A stretch of 64,000 nucleotides of DNA from Cryptomeria japonica (taxonomy: Eukaryota; Streptophyta; Pinopsida; Cupressales; Cupressaceae). Location of the stretch: the NCBI RefSeq assembly GCF_030272615.1, contig NC_081415.1, positions 188,360,270-188,424,269 on the forward strand. Reading direction: 5' to 3'. Numbering within the stretch: the stretch's first letter is position 1; every line of letters begins with the position of its first letter. Positions 10,990 to 22,320 of the stretch are shown one piece after another. Made by a program: the position numbers and the translations under genes. Below the pieces are notes generated by a model. The model was not told the DNA's origin. It searched no databases and saw nothing but the letters and a program-made list of their open reading frames with translations.

Positions 10990-12089
10990 CTATCTTGTGA
11001 TGATAATCCCTTCTCAGGACACCTATATGATGGATGGCCAAGTTGGTTACAATGGTAACACTTCATTGTTGCAAAATATGAGGAACCTCTACCTTATCCA
11101 CTAGATCTTTCTCTAGAACCACTATTTGATCCCCTTCCTCTATTGAATCCTCCTCTACTAATGCCACTCTCTTGTTGCTCTGTGAGTTTAGACTCACCTT
11201 GCGTTCTTTGTTCAGTAATTCTTCCTCCAAAGCCTCCCCTATGGCCTCTATTGTCTTTTCCTCTACCCCTGCCCTTATTGTTGCTTGAGTCATGTTTTCT
11301 TTTCAATTTTTTCTCCACCTTAAGGGCAAGTTGAAAGGTTTGATGGACTATTTTTGGGCTCATTAGGCTGATTTCTTCTTGGATGTTCCACTGTAGACCA
11401 TTTAGGTACCTAGCAACCTTAAGACTCTCTTCTTCCACCACATGAGATCCGAGGCTAAGTTTGTGAAACTCTTCCATGTAGCTATTGACCTCAAGGTCTT
11501 TTTGTCTTAGGTTTTGTCTCTTCCTATGAATTTTCACTTCCTAGTCATCAAGGAGATAGATGTCTTTGATTTTGACTAAGATCCCTTTCCTAGAAGAGAT
11601 GGGTGCTTTGCCCATTTTATTCCTCTCATCTTGTACAAATTGCCACCATGTGAGGGAAGCTCCTCTCATCTTGGATTTGGATACCCTAACTCTCTAGGCT
11701 TAAGATATACCTTCACACTCAAATTGGTTCTCCATACCTTCTATCCATTCTAGGACCACTTATGCCTCCATCTTACCAGTGAACAATGGCAATCCTTCTA
11801 GTGATTTACCACTCAAGGCTTTCAACACCTTTAGGAAAGGTTCTAACTCTAGGACAGGATTTGGTTTAGGCACCTTGTCTATCTCTAACACGTATTTACC
11901 CTTCCCTTCTTCTCCTTCAACCTTTACCAACACTTCATCAACCTTGGTTTCAATTGCACCAAGCTTACTCTCCAATTCAATCAATTTCTCTTTCAGGAGT
12001 CTATTCTCCTCCTCTTGATCATCCACTTTCCTTTCCAACTCTACATTTGTCACCATGTTTCTATCTCCTACATATTCCACTAAGGACAT
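10990..12089 (-). pseudogene. Element D gag
   Basis: Gag packages the element RNA. I take ATG at 12089 as start; the open frame upstream runs only through the priming site into the LTR. A coiled coil follows (12070-11970; ELERK, EEENRLLKEKLIELESK). Next come a capsid-like part (GASLTWWQFVQDERNK) with stops at 11760 and near 11700-11540, an Arg/Gly-rich region, and a CCHC zinc knuckle CYHCNQLGHPSYRC at 11019-11060. All visible segments except local breaks share one frame. Confidence 0.82.
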
Positions 12090-12109
12090 CAACTCTTCTA
12101 GCCCAAATC

Positions 12110-12130
12110 TTATCGGCTTTGATACCAATT
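12110..12130 (-). other. Element D primer-binding site
   Basis: On the minus strand TTGGTATCAAAGCC follows the 5' LTR end by one or two bases. It matches the plant initiator-Met tRNA priming site (TGGTATCAGAGC type) with one change, and sets the LTR boundary at 12131. Confidence 0.85.
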
Positions 12131-13774
12131 TGATGGGGTTCACCTAGCCTGCTCATCACTTCACCTAGTTGGCGTTGCTCAATTCCACCAAGTCACCAAC
12201 CCTAGTTTCACTCTATACCTCCAAGTCCTTCTAAAACTCTTCTAGGGATTTATTCTTGACCTTTATAAGGTTTATGCTTCTAGTGTTTTGGTTAGGAACC
12301 CTACCAATTCACAGTGCTTCTCACGTGCTCAATTATGGCTTCTTCGCTTCAACTTGTTGAACTGACCTCCTACGGTTGTGAGATGATGTAGAGGTGTGGA
12401 GGTGTCTACTAACTTGTTTTGTATGAATTTGGAGTCTATTGGTGGTTTTCAAACTTTAGGTTTCTTACTGACTTAAAAATATTGCCTAGAAAAGGGCTAC
12501 AAGGAATGAGCCCCAATTAGGCCTCCAAATCCGATTTTCTAGGGCTTAAAGGAAAATGATGCAAAATACCCTGAAATAAGTTTGGATTTTCTTCAAAGAT
12601 ACACCTAACCCTAAATTATTTTTGAGGTTTTGGCCGTTGGTTTGACTGTACAATGTACTAACCCCAAAATAAGGGTTTTGAAGGGTTTACTAGGCCTTTA
12701 ATCGATATTGAATGAACAAGTTGGAGTTTTGGTGTCAAATGGATTTTTCAAAGCTCCTCCTTACATAGAAAACTTTTCCCCAACTCCATGGACCCCTTCA
12801 AACTCTAAAATGGTGATTTGTTACTCACCCCTACACTTTACACCACATTTTCACCTTATTTCCTCTAGCGGGGTTGCTCTTGGACTCACCTAGAATAAGG
12901 TGACAGTCATACTTAGACTCCTCTCCAAAACTTGAACCTACATATGTATAATTTGCAGGTGGTTGGCTATCATGTACCAACTATCTGTGATGGCAGCACA
13001 TGTGGAACTCATGGGGCAACCGTATTTACAAGAAAACTGCTACTTACAAGCCAAAACTGGTTGTTTACAAACTTGAACAAGAAAACACCAATGTATAGTA
13101 TTTACAAAGCTCTAAATTGAAGCAAAAAAAAAAAGATACACAAGAATAACTCAATAAATTTGTGTATCAATAGATTCAATCCAAATCCAATTACAAAATG
13201 AGTGAAAACAAGCCAAAATGCTGCCAACAAGACTGAAAATGAGTAGTTTTAGTTGTTGAACTCACATTACACACTTCTCCAACCTTGGTAAACATGCAAG
13301 AGGGGGTTTTTATAGTTTTACCATGTGTGGAGTCCACCTAGGGAATTGGAAAATCCCTAACTCCACCGCTAACTAATTCAAGACAAAAGTTGTCATGACA
13401 ACTTTCAAAAGTTCTCATGACAACTTTTTGCAACTTTGCACTTTTGTAGTTTTTGGTCTCTCCAACCTATAAGACCTATTCCAAGTCATCGCATATGACT
13501 TTTAAAATATTTCTAAGACCTATTTAACCCTCCCTAATTCTTATACCAAGTTTTGACACTTTTGACCAACAAGAAGGTCAACTACCTACTTAAACCCACT
13601 ATTTACACAAAAATACAAACCTAAGAAGTATGAACTCAACCTAGGCCTACATTGACTCAAAATAATAACTCTTGGACCCTCCTAGAGTCCTTATTCACTA
13701 ATGGCTTGGCTAGGGTCAGTACAAGCCAAAATTGTGAAAACTAAATTTCCTAAGTCCTAGGTGCTCCTGCACCA
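12131..13774 (-). repeat. Element D 5' LTR
   Basis: This 1,644-bp LTR reads TGGTGCAGGAGCACC... to ...GAACCCCATCA on the minus strand. A minus-strand TATAAAAA (plus 13307-13314) is a likely core promoter, about 460 bp into the LTR; the 3' LTR has a mutated version. A duplication around GTTCTCATGACAACTTT near 13400 is absent from the 3' LTR. Confidence 0.92.
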
Positions 13775-13779
13775 CTACT

Positions 13780-15096
13780 GTAGGTCCATTAAACTTAGGT
13801 TTAAATTTTAATCCTTTACCCAAAGGTGATATAGATCACTTGCCAAAGTTTAGTTGGGATGGAAAAATAACCATTAGTGAGAACCTAAATGCATTCAATG
13901 TGGCTTGTGGGATAATAGCGGTTCAACATGAAGATGTTGATGTAAGATTGTTTGTCCAGACACTAACTGGAGTAGTAGCAGATTGGTTCTATCACTTACC
14001 AAATAGTGTGATAACAACTTGGAAAGATCTGAAAACAAGGTTTGAGGCAAGATTCAAAGTGGCTGAAGATGAACACTCTCTCTTAGCTCAATTGGTCCAA
14101 TTAAAGAAACAAATTCCAGAGTCTATGAGGGACTTTGAAGCAAAATTTTATAAGATTGTGCATAAAATTCCAGTTAATCAAAATCCCTCAGATGATAATC
14201 TTAAGTGTTTCTTTATTAATTCTATGCCTTTAGAAAAAGGTTTCCAGATTCCCAAGCAAAGAGTTGCAAATTTAAGTGTTGCCAAAACACTTGCAGTTGA
14301 GTTGGAAGATGATCTAATCATGATAGGTAAATGGAAAAGAGAAGTACAGACACCCATTGCCCAACCTTCTACTTCTTCTAACCTTGTAATCCAGTGACTA
14401 ATGAATGATGTGATTACTCTTAAAAGACAATTGCCTAAAGCCATTACCTCATACCCATCTCCCTATAAAGACGTACCTAGGAGGAATACAAACCAATCTT
14501 TGTGCTATGGGAACAAGACTCTGCAATTACCCCCTCTTCAGCAAAGATTAGCAATTGAGGCACCGCCACCTAAAGGGAGTATGTGTGTTTTTCATCTCAC
14601 TGATGAAAATGATGGTAGTTCCTTTCTTGAGATGGTGTGTTACACACAATTGATTAATTCTAAAGATACCTCAAATGAGTAGGGTGAAGAAGAATCTTTA
14701 AAGCAACCTCGAGACTCTCAAATCCAGTTCCTAGAGTATGAGTCAGATTTAGAAAGAGGAGGTGATATTTTGGTTACTTTAGAAGATCCTTCATGTGTCA
14801 TGCTCACAAGAAATCAACAAAATGTAAAACCTTAGGGTGCTTCTTCATCATCTACTGTGGCTTTTAAAGGTAAGGGGATTGACCCAAAATTTCATAATAA
14901 TGATAAAAAATTGCAAGAACCCCTATTTTTAAGGTCTATTGAAAAAGAAAGTTCATTTGATATTGTAGAATTTTGCAAATCTTCTCAAATTCAAATTACA
15001 CCTCTGGAGTACCTTAAGCTAAATCCTAAAGAACTAGACAGGCTCATACAATTTGTAAAAGGGAATAATGTACAACAGGCCAATGCAACACAATAA
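13780..15096 (+). pseudogene. Element E gag, main piece
   Basis: The frame continues from 5826 after D. It includes LPKFSWDGKITISENLNAF, the capsid-like ADWFYHLP, W-KDLKTRFEARF and ESMRDFEAKFYKIV motifs of plant Gypsy gag (13840-14250), then a long linker to about 15096. Stops at 14395, 14680 and 14833 are the only breaks, and the frame is the same as the downstream protease. No CCHC zinc knuckle is visible, unusual for gag though seen in some Tat-type elements. Confidence 0.82.
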
Positions 15097-15640
15097 TCAA
15101 TAAATGCCATACTGTCCTCACATAGTGATGAATTGGTTCACCCTGCGGCTTATGAAAAGATGCCTAAAATAATTGCTCTTCAAATAGATGATTTTATACC
15201 TGCCCTTGAGTCAAAACCATAACCCTTTTACATATCATTATTGATAAATGGTCACAAGTTGAATAATTGTATTATAGATTCAAATGCATCTGACAATATA
15301 ATGCCTTCTATAGTAGCTAAAGCATTAGGGTTGTCCTTGACGAAAACCTTTGGCAGATGTTATTCTATGGATTCAAAACAAAATCCTCTGCTAGGTCAAA
15401 TTAATGATGCTTAAGTAGTTCTTGCTTCCCACCCAAATAAAAGAATCAAGTTGACTATTCTGATAGCTGACATTCCAACTAGCTATGGCATGCTGCTAAG
15501 TCATACTTTCTTTAGGGATTTAGGTGGTGAAATTAAAATGGATTGGTCTCAAGCCACAATCCCCATTGGAAAATAGCGAGTCATTCTATAGCCTGAACCA
15601 AAGTCTAAATTCACTATTTTCCCTTCTGATGACCCAAGAG
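15097..15640 (+). pseudogene. Element E aspartic protease
   Basis: The retropepsin-like core reads LLINGHKLNNCIIDSNASDNIMP, with the catalytic Asp codon at 15277-15279. The Asp-Ser/Thr-Gly signature has become DSN, so the enzyme should be inactive. Downstream ILIADIPTSYGMLLS corresponds to the flap and the conserved hydrophobic-Gly part. Stops lie near 15220, 15412 and 15580. Same frame as gag. Confidence 0.75.
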
Positions 15641-15734
15641 CTCAAATTTTGTATCATGATTGTCAATTTGGAAACTACATGATTTTGTCTAATAATGAGG
15701 TAGTGGAAGATTTATCACAACCCGAGGGAGAAGA

Positions 15735-16229
15735 AAGCCTGTGGTTAATGGAGTTTGATGGTAGTTGTGCAGCGTCAGGTTCAGGTGCAGGGGTAGTGTT
15801 AATCCCACCTTCTGGCAACCATATTCCTTTCTCTTTTAAATTACAATTCAAAATACCAACAATACAACTGAGTATGAGGCTTTGTTGTTAGGTCTAGCCG
15901 AAGCTAAGAGATTGGGAGTGAAACTCCTATGGGTTAAAGGAGATGCTAAACTGATTGTAAAAAAAGTTAGAGGGTTGTTCAATGTTAAAAATGAAAGATT
16001 GAAACACTATCAGAATAGAGTTTGGGACAAAATCAAAGATTTTGATGCATTTTCCATTGAGGCAATACCCAGGGAATTGAATTCAAAAGAAGATTCATTA
16101 GTAGTCTCAGCTTCTCTACTTGTGCCACATCCTAAATTTATTGATGATATTTATAGGGTAGAGTTGATGTATCGACCTAGCATTCCAGACAACTCTGAGT
16201 TTTGGCAGGTGTTTGAAATTGACAAATAA
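15735..16229 (+). pseudogene. Element E additional (archaeal-type) RNase H, upstream of RT
   Basis: A second RNase H domain, of the type called aRH in Tat elements. The acidic catalytic residues are all present: FDGS (Asp 15757), TNNTTEYEAL (15858-15884), GDAKLIV (Asp 15942) and SKEDSLV (Asp 16092). Also typical are GAGVVLIPPSGNHIPFSF and ELNSKEDSL. A frameshift at about 15850 moves it to another frame, and a second near 16230-16258 restores the original. It lies between protease and RT, not after the ordinary RNase H. Confidence 0.85.
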
Positions 16230-16257
16230 ATCAATAATTTTATGCAAAAGTGTAGAC

Positions 16258-17490
16258 ATGTTTTCTGCCATATATTTTGAAGGTTCAGATGCAGAGTACA
16301 AAGAATTTTCACCAAAATGAGCCAAGGAGTTGCCTGATGGAATCATGCAGTTGAAAGGAAACAGGATCCCTAAAGGGTTGGTTTCATTCAAGCATTTGTT
16401 TGATCATCATGATGCTTACAAGAAGAACAAAGGTGACAAATCCTCAGAGGTTTAGGATATTAGAGGTTACAAAAAGATCAACATCGGTACTGAGGATGAA
16501 CCTAAATATATAAATCAGGGAAAGTGTTGTATGCTTACAAAAAAGGAGAGGTTCATTAGTCTCCTATTGGAGTTCAAGGACATGTTTGCTTGGTGATATG
16601 ATGATCTTAAAAAAATCAAAGAGGGAAAATTCCAACACCAAATTCCTCTAAAACCTAGAGTAACTCCTTTTCGACAAAAGCTTAGAAGCTTCAATCCAAA
16701 ATTAGCTGAGGCTATATTTCAAGAAGTAGATAAGATGTTAAAAGCTAGAATTATATACCACATCCATCATTCTACATGGATAGCTAATATTGTACCTGTT
16801 GGAAATAAAAATGGAGAAATAAGGATTTGTGTAGATTTTAGAAATCTAAATCAGGCCAGCCTAAAGGATAACTATCCATTACCAGCCATGGAGCACATTC
16901 TACAAATAGTTTCAGGATCAAAGATGATGTCCATGCTTGATGGATTTTTGGGATATAATCAGATCACTGTTCAGGAAGGTGATCAACATAAAACTACCTT
17001 TATTACTCCCTGGGGTACATTTGCTTATAACCGAATGCCATTCGGTTTTATTAATGTAGGAGGGACATTTTAGCATGCTATGGATTTGTCCTTTGGTAAT
17101 TTAAAAGATAAGATCATTGTTGTATATCTGAATGACTTAATAGTATTCTCAAAAAGAAGAAAGCATCACCTGTGAGACTTGAGACAAGTGTTACAGAGGT
17201 GTCGTGAGCATGGGGTATCCTTAAACCTGAAGAAATCGGTGTTTGGAGTCACAGAGGGTAAGTTGCTTGGTCATATTATTTCTAAGGGGTGAACATAGAT
17301 CCTAAAAGGGTAAGAGAAATTCAACAACTAAGTCTACCATCAAGTAGGAATATTGTTAGATCCTTCTTCGGACAGGTAAATTTTCTAAGGAGGTTCATCC
17401 TAAATTTTGTGGACACTACCAGGTATATTGTGAATTTGACGAGTGAAAAACAAGCTTTTTAATGGAATGAGGAAGGGAAGAAAGTGTTCA
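16258..17490 (+). pseudogene. Element E reverse transcriptase
   Basis: Gypsy RT: FRQKLRSFNPKL, ANIVPVGNKNGEIRICVDFR, LKDNYPLPAMEHIL, MLDGFLGYNQITV and WGTFAYNRMPFG-INVGGTF. The catalytic box reads YLNDLIVFSK (17125-17154), with the first Asp of YLDD changed to Asn, which should abolish activity. A CAG-type TAG occurs at 17071-17073 and a frameshift near 17285. The connection region VRSFFGQVNFLRRFI continues to about 17490. Confidence 0.88.
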
Positions 17491-17499
17491 CTCAATAAA

Positions 17500-17940
17500 G
17501 AATTCTATTGGTCATGCACCTGTTCTAGTTAATCCTGATTTTAGTAAGGATTTTTTTATCTACTGTTATGCCTCAGAGCATACTCTATCAGGAATTGTAT
17601 CACAGAAGAATGAGGATAATGATTAAGTCCCGATATCATTCATGAGTGTACCATTGAAAAAGCATGAATTGAAGTATTCAATAATGGAAAAGCAAGCATA
17701 TGCAGTTATGAAGGCCATAAACTAGTTCAAGTATTATATTCTCCATTCCCACATAATTGTTTATGTGCCTTATTCAGCAATCAAGAGAATATTGACACAA
17801 CAAGACATAGGAATGAATAATAGAGCCTCCTGGGTGTCAAAAATTTAGGAGTTCAATTTAGATATTAGGGACACAAAATTGGTAAGAGGGCAGGGTTTGT
17901 GCAAGCTAATTGCTGATAGTAAAGAGCAAGTGACAAAGGA
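17500..17940 (+). pseudogene. Element E ordinary Gypsy RNase H (degenerate)
   Basis: Recognised by PISFMSVPLKKHELKYSIMEKQAYAVMKA and YILHSHIIVYVP following the RT connection. The first catalytic Asp position reads IYCYASEHT and the later His-Thr/Ser-Asp box reads YVPYSA, so the acidic residues that coordinate metal are missing. In Tat-type elements this domain is commonly decayed in function, with the added RNase H thought to take over. There are two or more stops. Confidence 0.78.
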
Positions 17941-17944
17941 ATTG

Positions 17945-19233
17945 CCCTTAGTCCTATTTATTGGCCTTCAAGATTCCTGGTTTGCAGATGTTGCTTACTA
18001 CTTGACATATGGAGATTGCCCAGAACATCTTTCTTCAAAAGAGAAGAGGAACTTGAGATTAAAAGCTAATAAGTATGTCATTTTTAATGATGTATTATAT
18101 AAGAGGGGATTGGATGGGACCTTCTTACGCTATGTAGATAAATCGCTCCAAGAGTCTCTGTTGAAAACTTTTCATGATGTAGCCTGTGGTGGCCATTTCT
18201 CTACAACAGTGACTGCCTAACAAATTTTAAGGAATTGTTATTATTGGCCAGGGATTTTTAGGGATGCGTATGCATGGGTGGCCAAGTGTGAAAAATGTAA
18301 GTTGTTCACAGGTAAGCTGCAGCTTGCAGCATTACCACTCCGACTTGTGGTTGTAGATGAACCCTTCAAGCAATGGGGTTTGGATTTTATTGGTCCTCTG
18401 ACACCTACTTCTAGTGCAGGACATACACACATATTTAAAGCTACAAACTATTTTACTAAATGGGTTGAGGCCATTCTGGCATGGAAGAAATCCTCAGAGG
18501 TTGTTTGTAACTTTCTAAAAGAGAACATCCTAGTTCTATTTGGGGTCCCGCTAAAAATTGTGGCTGATAATGCTACTAATTTCTCTTCTACCAAGATTTC
18601 TTTATTTTGCTATGATCATGGAGTCTCTCTTACTCACTCTTTTGATTATTATCCTTAGGGAAATGGTCAAGCTGAATCCAGTAATAAAAACCTCATAAAT
18701 ATCATGAAAAAATTAGTGAGTGAAAACTTTAAGGATTGGCATAAAAAACTGTATGAAGCCCTTTGGGCTGATCACACATTGCCAAAGAGGGCTATTGGGA
18801 TGTCACCATTTGAACTGGTCTATGGTGTAGGCACTCAGGTAGCACTTCCTTTGGAACTGGCAACTACTAAGTTACAAACTATCATTGAAGACGCTTATTT
18901 TCCGAGTTCTTTGGAAAAATGGATTATGCATTTTATGATAATTGATGAAGAAAGGGATAAATTAGTGGACAAGATAATAGATCACCAGATGAGGGTGAAG
19001 AAAATATTTGACAAGAAGGCCAGGCCATGGAAATTCATGCTAGGCAATCAGGTAATGCTCTGGGATAGAAGAAGGGAACCCAAAGGGGGACATACAAAGT
19101 TCAAATCGCTCTGAAAAGGACCATTCTTGATTCATGAGGTAAAAGAACCAAATTCATTCAAACTTGCATATCAGGATGATACTTCTCTTCCTTTGACCTA
19201 TAATGGCCAGGATTTGAAATTATACCAATTGTA
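17945..19233 (+). pseudogene. Element E integrase
   Basis: HHCC zinc domain at 18160-18300 (FHDVACGGHFSTT, YYWPGIFRDA, CEKCKLFTGK). Catalytic core with GLDFIGPLTP, IVADNATNFSS and GNGQAESSNKNL, so the Asp, Asp and Glu triad is visible. A core C-terminal motif AIGMSPFELVYG follows, then the C-terminal domain (QVMLWDRRREPKG) ending LKLYQL and TAA at about 19231. TAG/TAA/TGA stops at about 18220, 18656 and 19112 break it. It ends Pol; the 3' LTR begins 170 bp on. Confidence 0.87.
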
Positions 19234-19402
19234 AATGAGAGTCCCTCGTGGTTTTGTATATAGTGTTCTGGTTGATTGGCAGTTGTGTGTCTTTTCTACT
19301 TTTATTTCTATTTGGGTATTTAAATAAAGTTTGCTTGCAAAACCAGAGATTTTGGAGTTCATTTATAGTTCCTTCACAATTCTAGTCCCCATTCAGAGCT
19401 GA
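19234..19402 (+). other. Element E tail between integrase and 3' LTR
   Basis: AT-rich non-coding sequence. An AATAAAG lies at 19323-19329. No clear polypurine tract precedes the LTR start at 19403, where one is expected; the bases just before read CATTCAGAGCTGA. Confidence 0.6.
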
Positions 19403-19706
19403 TGTTAGTCCCCCCTACAATTTTCCCTTTTGAATGTTCATACTTGTGGGTTGCCTTATTGTGCCTTTATTTCCATCGGGTCTTTTGTTCTCCTTCATAC
19501 TTGAACCGTTGAACTCTTTCTAAAAAGTTAGATAGGTTCAAAGTTCAAAGCGCATTTTAGTAAAAAGTCATTAGTGGTCTTTGTCTTCATGAGAGCAAGT
19601 GCACTTTTGTTTTACGTCTTGAGCTCCGAACCTGTGAACCTTTATTGGTTCAAGGTTCAAAATGTCTTTTGTGAGTCTTGGAAATGTATTGTTGTATAAT
19701 GAGCAG
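19403..19706 (+). repeat. Element E 3' LTR, first piece
   Basis: It starts TGTTAGTCCCCCC and is collinear with 487-790. It is cut by Copia element A; 19702-19706 (AGCAG) is the left TSD of A. Confidence 0.92.
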
Positions 19707-21209
19707 TGTTGGCATTTCAATAGAAGGAGATTGTTGATATTCATTAAGGATATTGAGAAGGTTGTTGGAGATTACTGATATAACTGAAAAAGGTTGATAA
19801 CTATATTTATAACATTATTTTGTCATTGATGTCAAGAAATTGATTTTCTGATTCAGTATGATGTTGCCATATCTTGAGAAGATTGATTTGAAGAGAATTA
19901 AGATGTCGGTAAAAGACACAGAAAGAATGTGATGAATAAGGGGAGAAATAAGTTATTCAATGGGCAACTACTACCGAGTTAGACAATGATGAGATCATGA
20001 TGTTTAGATTCTTTTGATATCCTACACATGTTGTTGATTGTAAGGTTAATACTATACTATGTCATCGAGCAAAGAACCCAGTCGATAAACCCTAAGGAAC
20101 CTAGTCAGTAAACCCTAAGGTTATCGATATCGGTTAATGAAGGTGGAATGTCTACCGAGTAAAGTTTAGTATTTACCGAGTTGCAGATGAGTTATGACAA
20201 ATCCCATTGGATGGATAAAAGCATTATTTAATGAAGGACAATGATTAGCTAGAGATGTATAAATGATTGGTATGTGGTGCATGAAGTTTGTTAAGGATCT
20301 ATGGAAATGGAAGATCGGCAGGAAGATCTATAGCTTAGATTGAACCGCAATAACCTTGTACAAGTTCCAAGAATGGAATGCAAGTCCCAAGGTGAGGTAA
20401 AATGTTTTCAGATCAAAGGGTACATTGAACCTAGTCAATATTGAAGATCTAATGGCTAAGATTGATCATGGGAAATGTGATCAAGGAGATTCAGCGGTTA
20501 GCAAATTGTTTATAAATAAGAAAATATTGATGAACAATGTATGTGGACAAGTGTAAGCACAAGGATGCTACATAGTGATTACAGAGCACAGAAGCTTGAA
20601 GACCTGTTTGAATAACAAAGTAAGGAGGCTAGCAGAGGGACAAGATAAGTTCTATGACAAGATTGTTTTGAGCAAATAAGAATCTGCTTTAGCATTTTAG
20701 ATGTGAAGTTGCAGATATATTTATTGTTGTTGTTTATTTTGTAAGTGATAGAAAATCTCTTAACTGAGTGGACTTAACAGTCTTATTTGTAAATCCTCTA
20801 GCAAGGTAACATTCTAAATGAGTGTTTGAAATCCTTTGACAAGGTCACTTCTAACAAAGTGAAGATCCTAACAGATCTGAGGGAAATCTCTTAACCTGGT
20901 CACATCTAGCAATGTGTTTGTAATCTTTAACAGGATTTGCTTTTAACTGAGCATACTCTAGAAGAGTATATTTCTTAGTGGGTCCAAAATCCCACAGTGG
21001 TTTTTTCCTATTTGGGTTTTCATGTTAAATATGGTGTTATATGTGTTATGATGATTATGTGTTTATGAGTTTGCATGTTTAGCAGTTTTTGGTTATATTG
21101 CTGAAGTATAAGTTACCGAGGTTGAATCTATTGATTTTATGGAAGATTAAGTTTTTATGATTGACCCCTCCCGTCTCATCTTGTTAGCTATTGGCATCAA
21201 AACTTTACA
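19707..21209 (+). repeat. Element A 5' LTR (1,503 bp)
   Basis: It matches 25945-26045 plus 30323-31702. A TATAAATA at 20511-20518 is a likely core promoter; the 3' LTR copy is mutated. The downstream part has degenerate AATCCTCTAGCAAGGT-like repeats (20760-20970) and a GTGGG...CCCAC hairpin at 20978-20995. It contains about 22 bp (near 20100) missing from the 3' LTR. Confidence 0.94.
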
Positions 21210-21210
21210 A

Positions 21211-21224
21211 TTGGTGTCAAAGCT
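21211..21224 (+). other. Element A primer-binding site
   Basis: TTGGTGTCAAAGCT directly after the LTR resembles the initiator-Met tRNA priming site (TGGTATCAGAGC) with two changes. Confidence 0.8.
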
Positions 21225-21274
21225 TTAGACTCCAAAAGAAAAAGTTTAAAGGTACTTGAGACAAAGATCCGAAG

Positions 21275-22320
21275 ATGTATAAAAGGGACGCATCAAAGCT
21301 GAACAAGTCAAGTTTCTCCACATGGCAAAAAAGGATGAAGCTGCATTTATTAGGAATTGGAGAATATGCAGCATATTATTTGGAGAATGATTACATACCA
21401 CCAAGCACCAACCCGATGACCTTGGAAGAGATAAAGGCAAAGCAAGAACATATTCAAGCTATGATTAAAATAACATCAACATTGACCGACTCATAGTTTA
21501 ATGACCTAGAAGGTTGTAATGATGCAAAAGCAATGTGGACCAAGCTCATATCTATATATGGCAGTGATGAGCATGTTCAAAGAGCAAAAGTAGATAGTCT
21601 AAGAGGACAACTTGAATCCATGAGAATGAATAAGGTGAGTACATAACCCAATATAGTACAAGGTTAAAGGAGACTGTCAATCAAATTAAAGGAGAAGGAG
21701 GAACTATTGAAGAAAAGGATGTAATAAGTAAGTTGTTGAGAACACTTCTACCTGCTTATGCTATTCGAGTCTCTGTAATCAATGAATTGAGGTCTGTACC
21801 TAACATGCCAGTTTCTTTGGATGCTACTATTGGTAAGCTACATGCATTTGAGTTAAGTAATTTTGATAACAGTGGGTCTTCAATAAATAAAGTAGAATCT
21901 GCATTCAGTTCTTTTCATATTGGTGAATCTGATGATTACAATGATAGAATGAGTAAGTACTCTGAAGGGAATCACAGTGGAGCAAGTGAAAGATTTGGCA
22001 AGAACATAGAAGAAGTGCACAAACTGTATGAGGAAATCATGAAGCAAGAAGAGTTTGAAGCATTATTAGCCAGAAGGTTACCAAGAGGAAAAGGTAAGTA
22101 TAAAGGAAAGCTACCTTTAAAATGTTTCTATTGTGATAAAATAGGACATATGGCTTCTAACTGTCCTGACAAAGAATCTAGTGAAAAGAGAGAATACCAA
22201 GATAATAGGCAGAAAGACAACCGATACAGAGGACATCGAGACTTCAGAAGGAGAGACAAAAAGACATGCCTAGTAGCCGATGAGGAATCCAATGATGATA
22301 AATCTGATGAAACTGATACT
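21275..22320 (+). pseudogene. Element A gag
   Basis: Starts at ATG 21275. The capsid-like part includes FSTWQKRMKLHLLG, MWTKLISIYGS, LRGQLESMRM and VISKLLRTLLPAYA. A stop at 21494 and a frameshift near 21640 break it. The CCHC zinc knuckle CFYCDKIGHMASNC is at 22123-22164, followed by a charged Arg/Asp-rich region. It packages RNA in the virus-like particle. Confidence 0.88.

Larger units (their letters stand above)
5827..13774 (-). mobile_element. Element D: chromovirus (Ty3/Gypsy) inserted in E gag
   Basis: This 7,948-bp element is read on the minus strand, flanked by CTGCT (5822-5826) and CTACT (13775-13779), a one-transition TSD. LTRs lie at 12131-13774 (5') and 5827-7449 (3'). The priming site is an initiator-Met type. 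Minus-strand order is gag, protease, RT, RNase H, integrase and a chromodomain-like tail, which defines a chromovirus. Frameshifts and stops make it dead. Hand comparison of about 600 bp gives LTR divergence near 12%. Confidence 0.92.
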
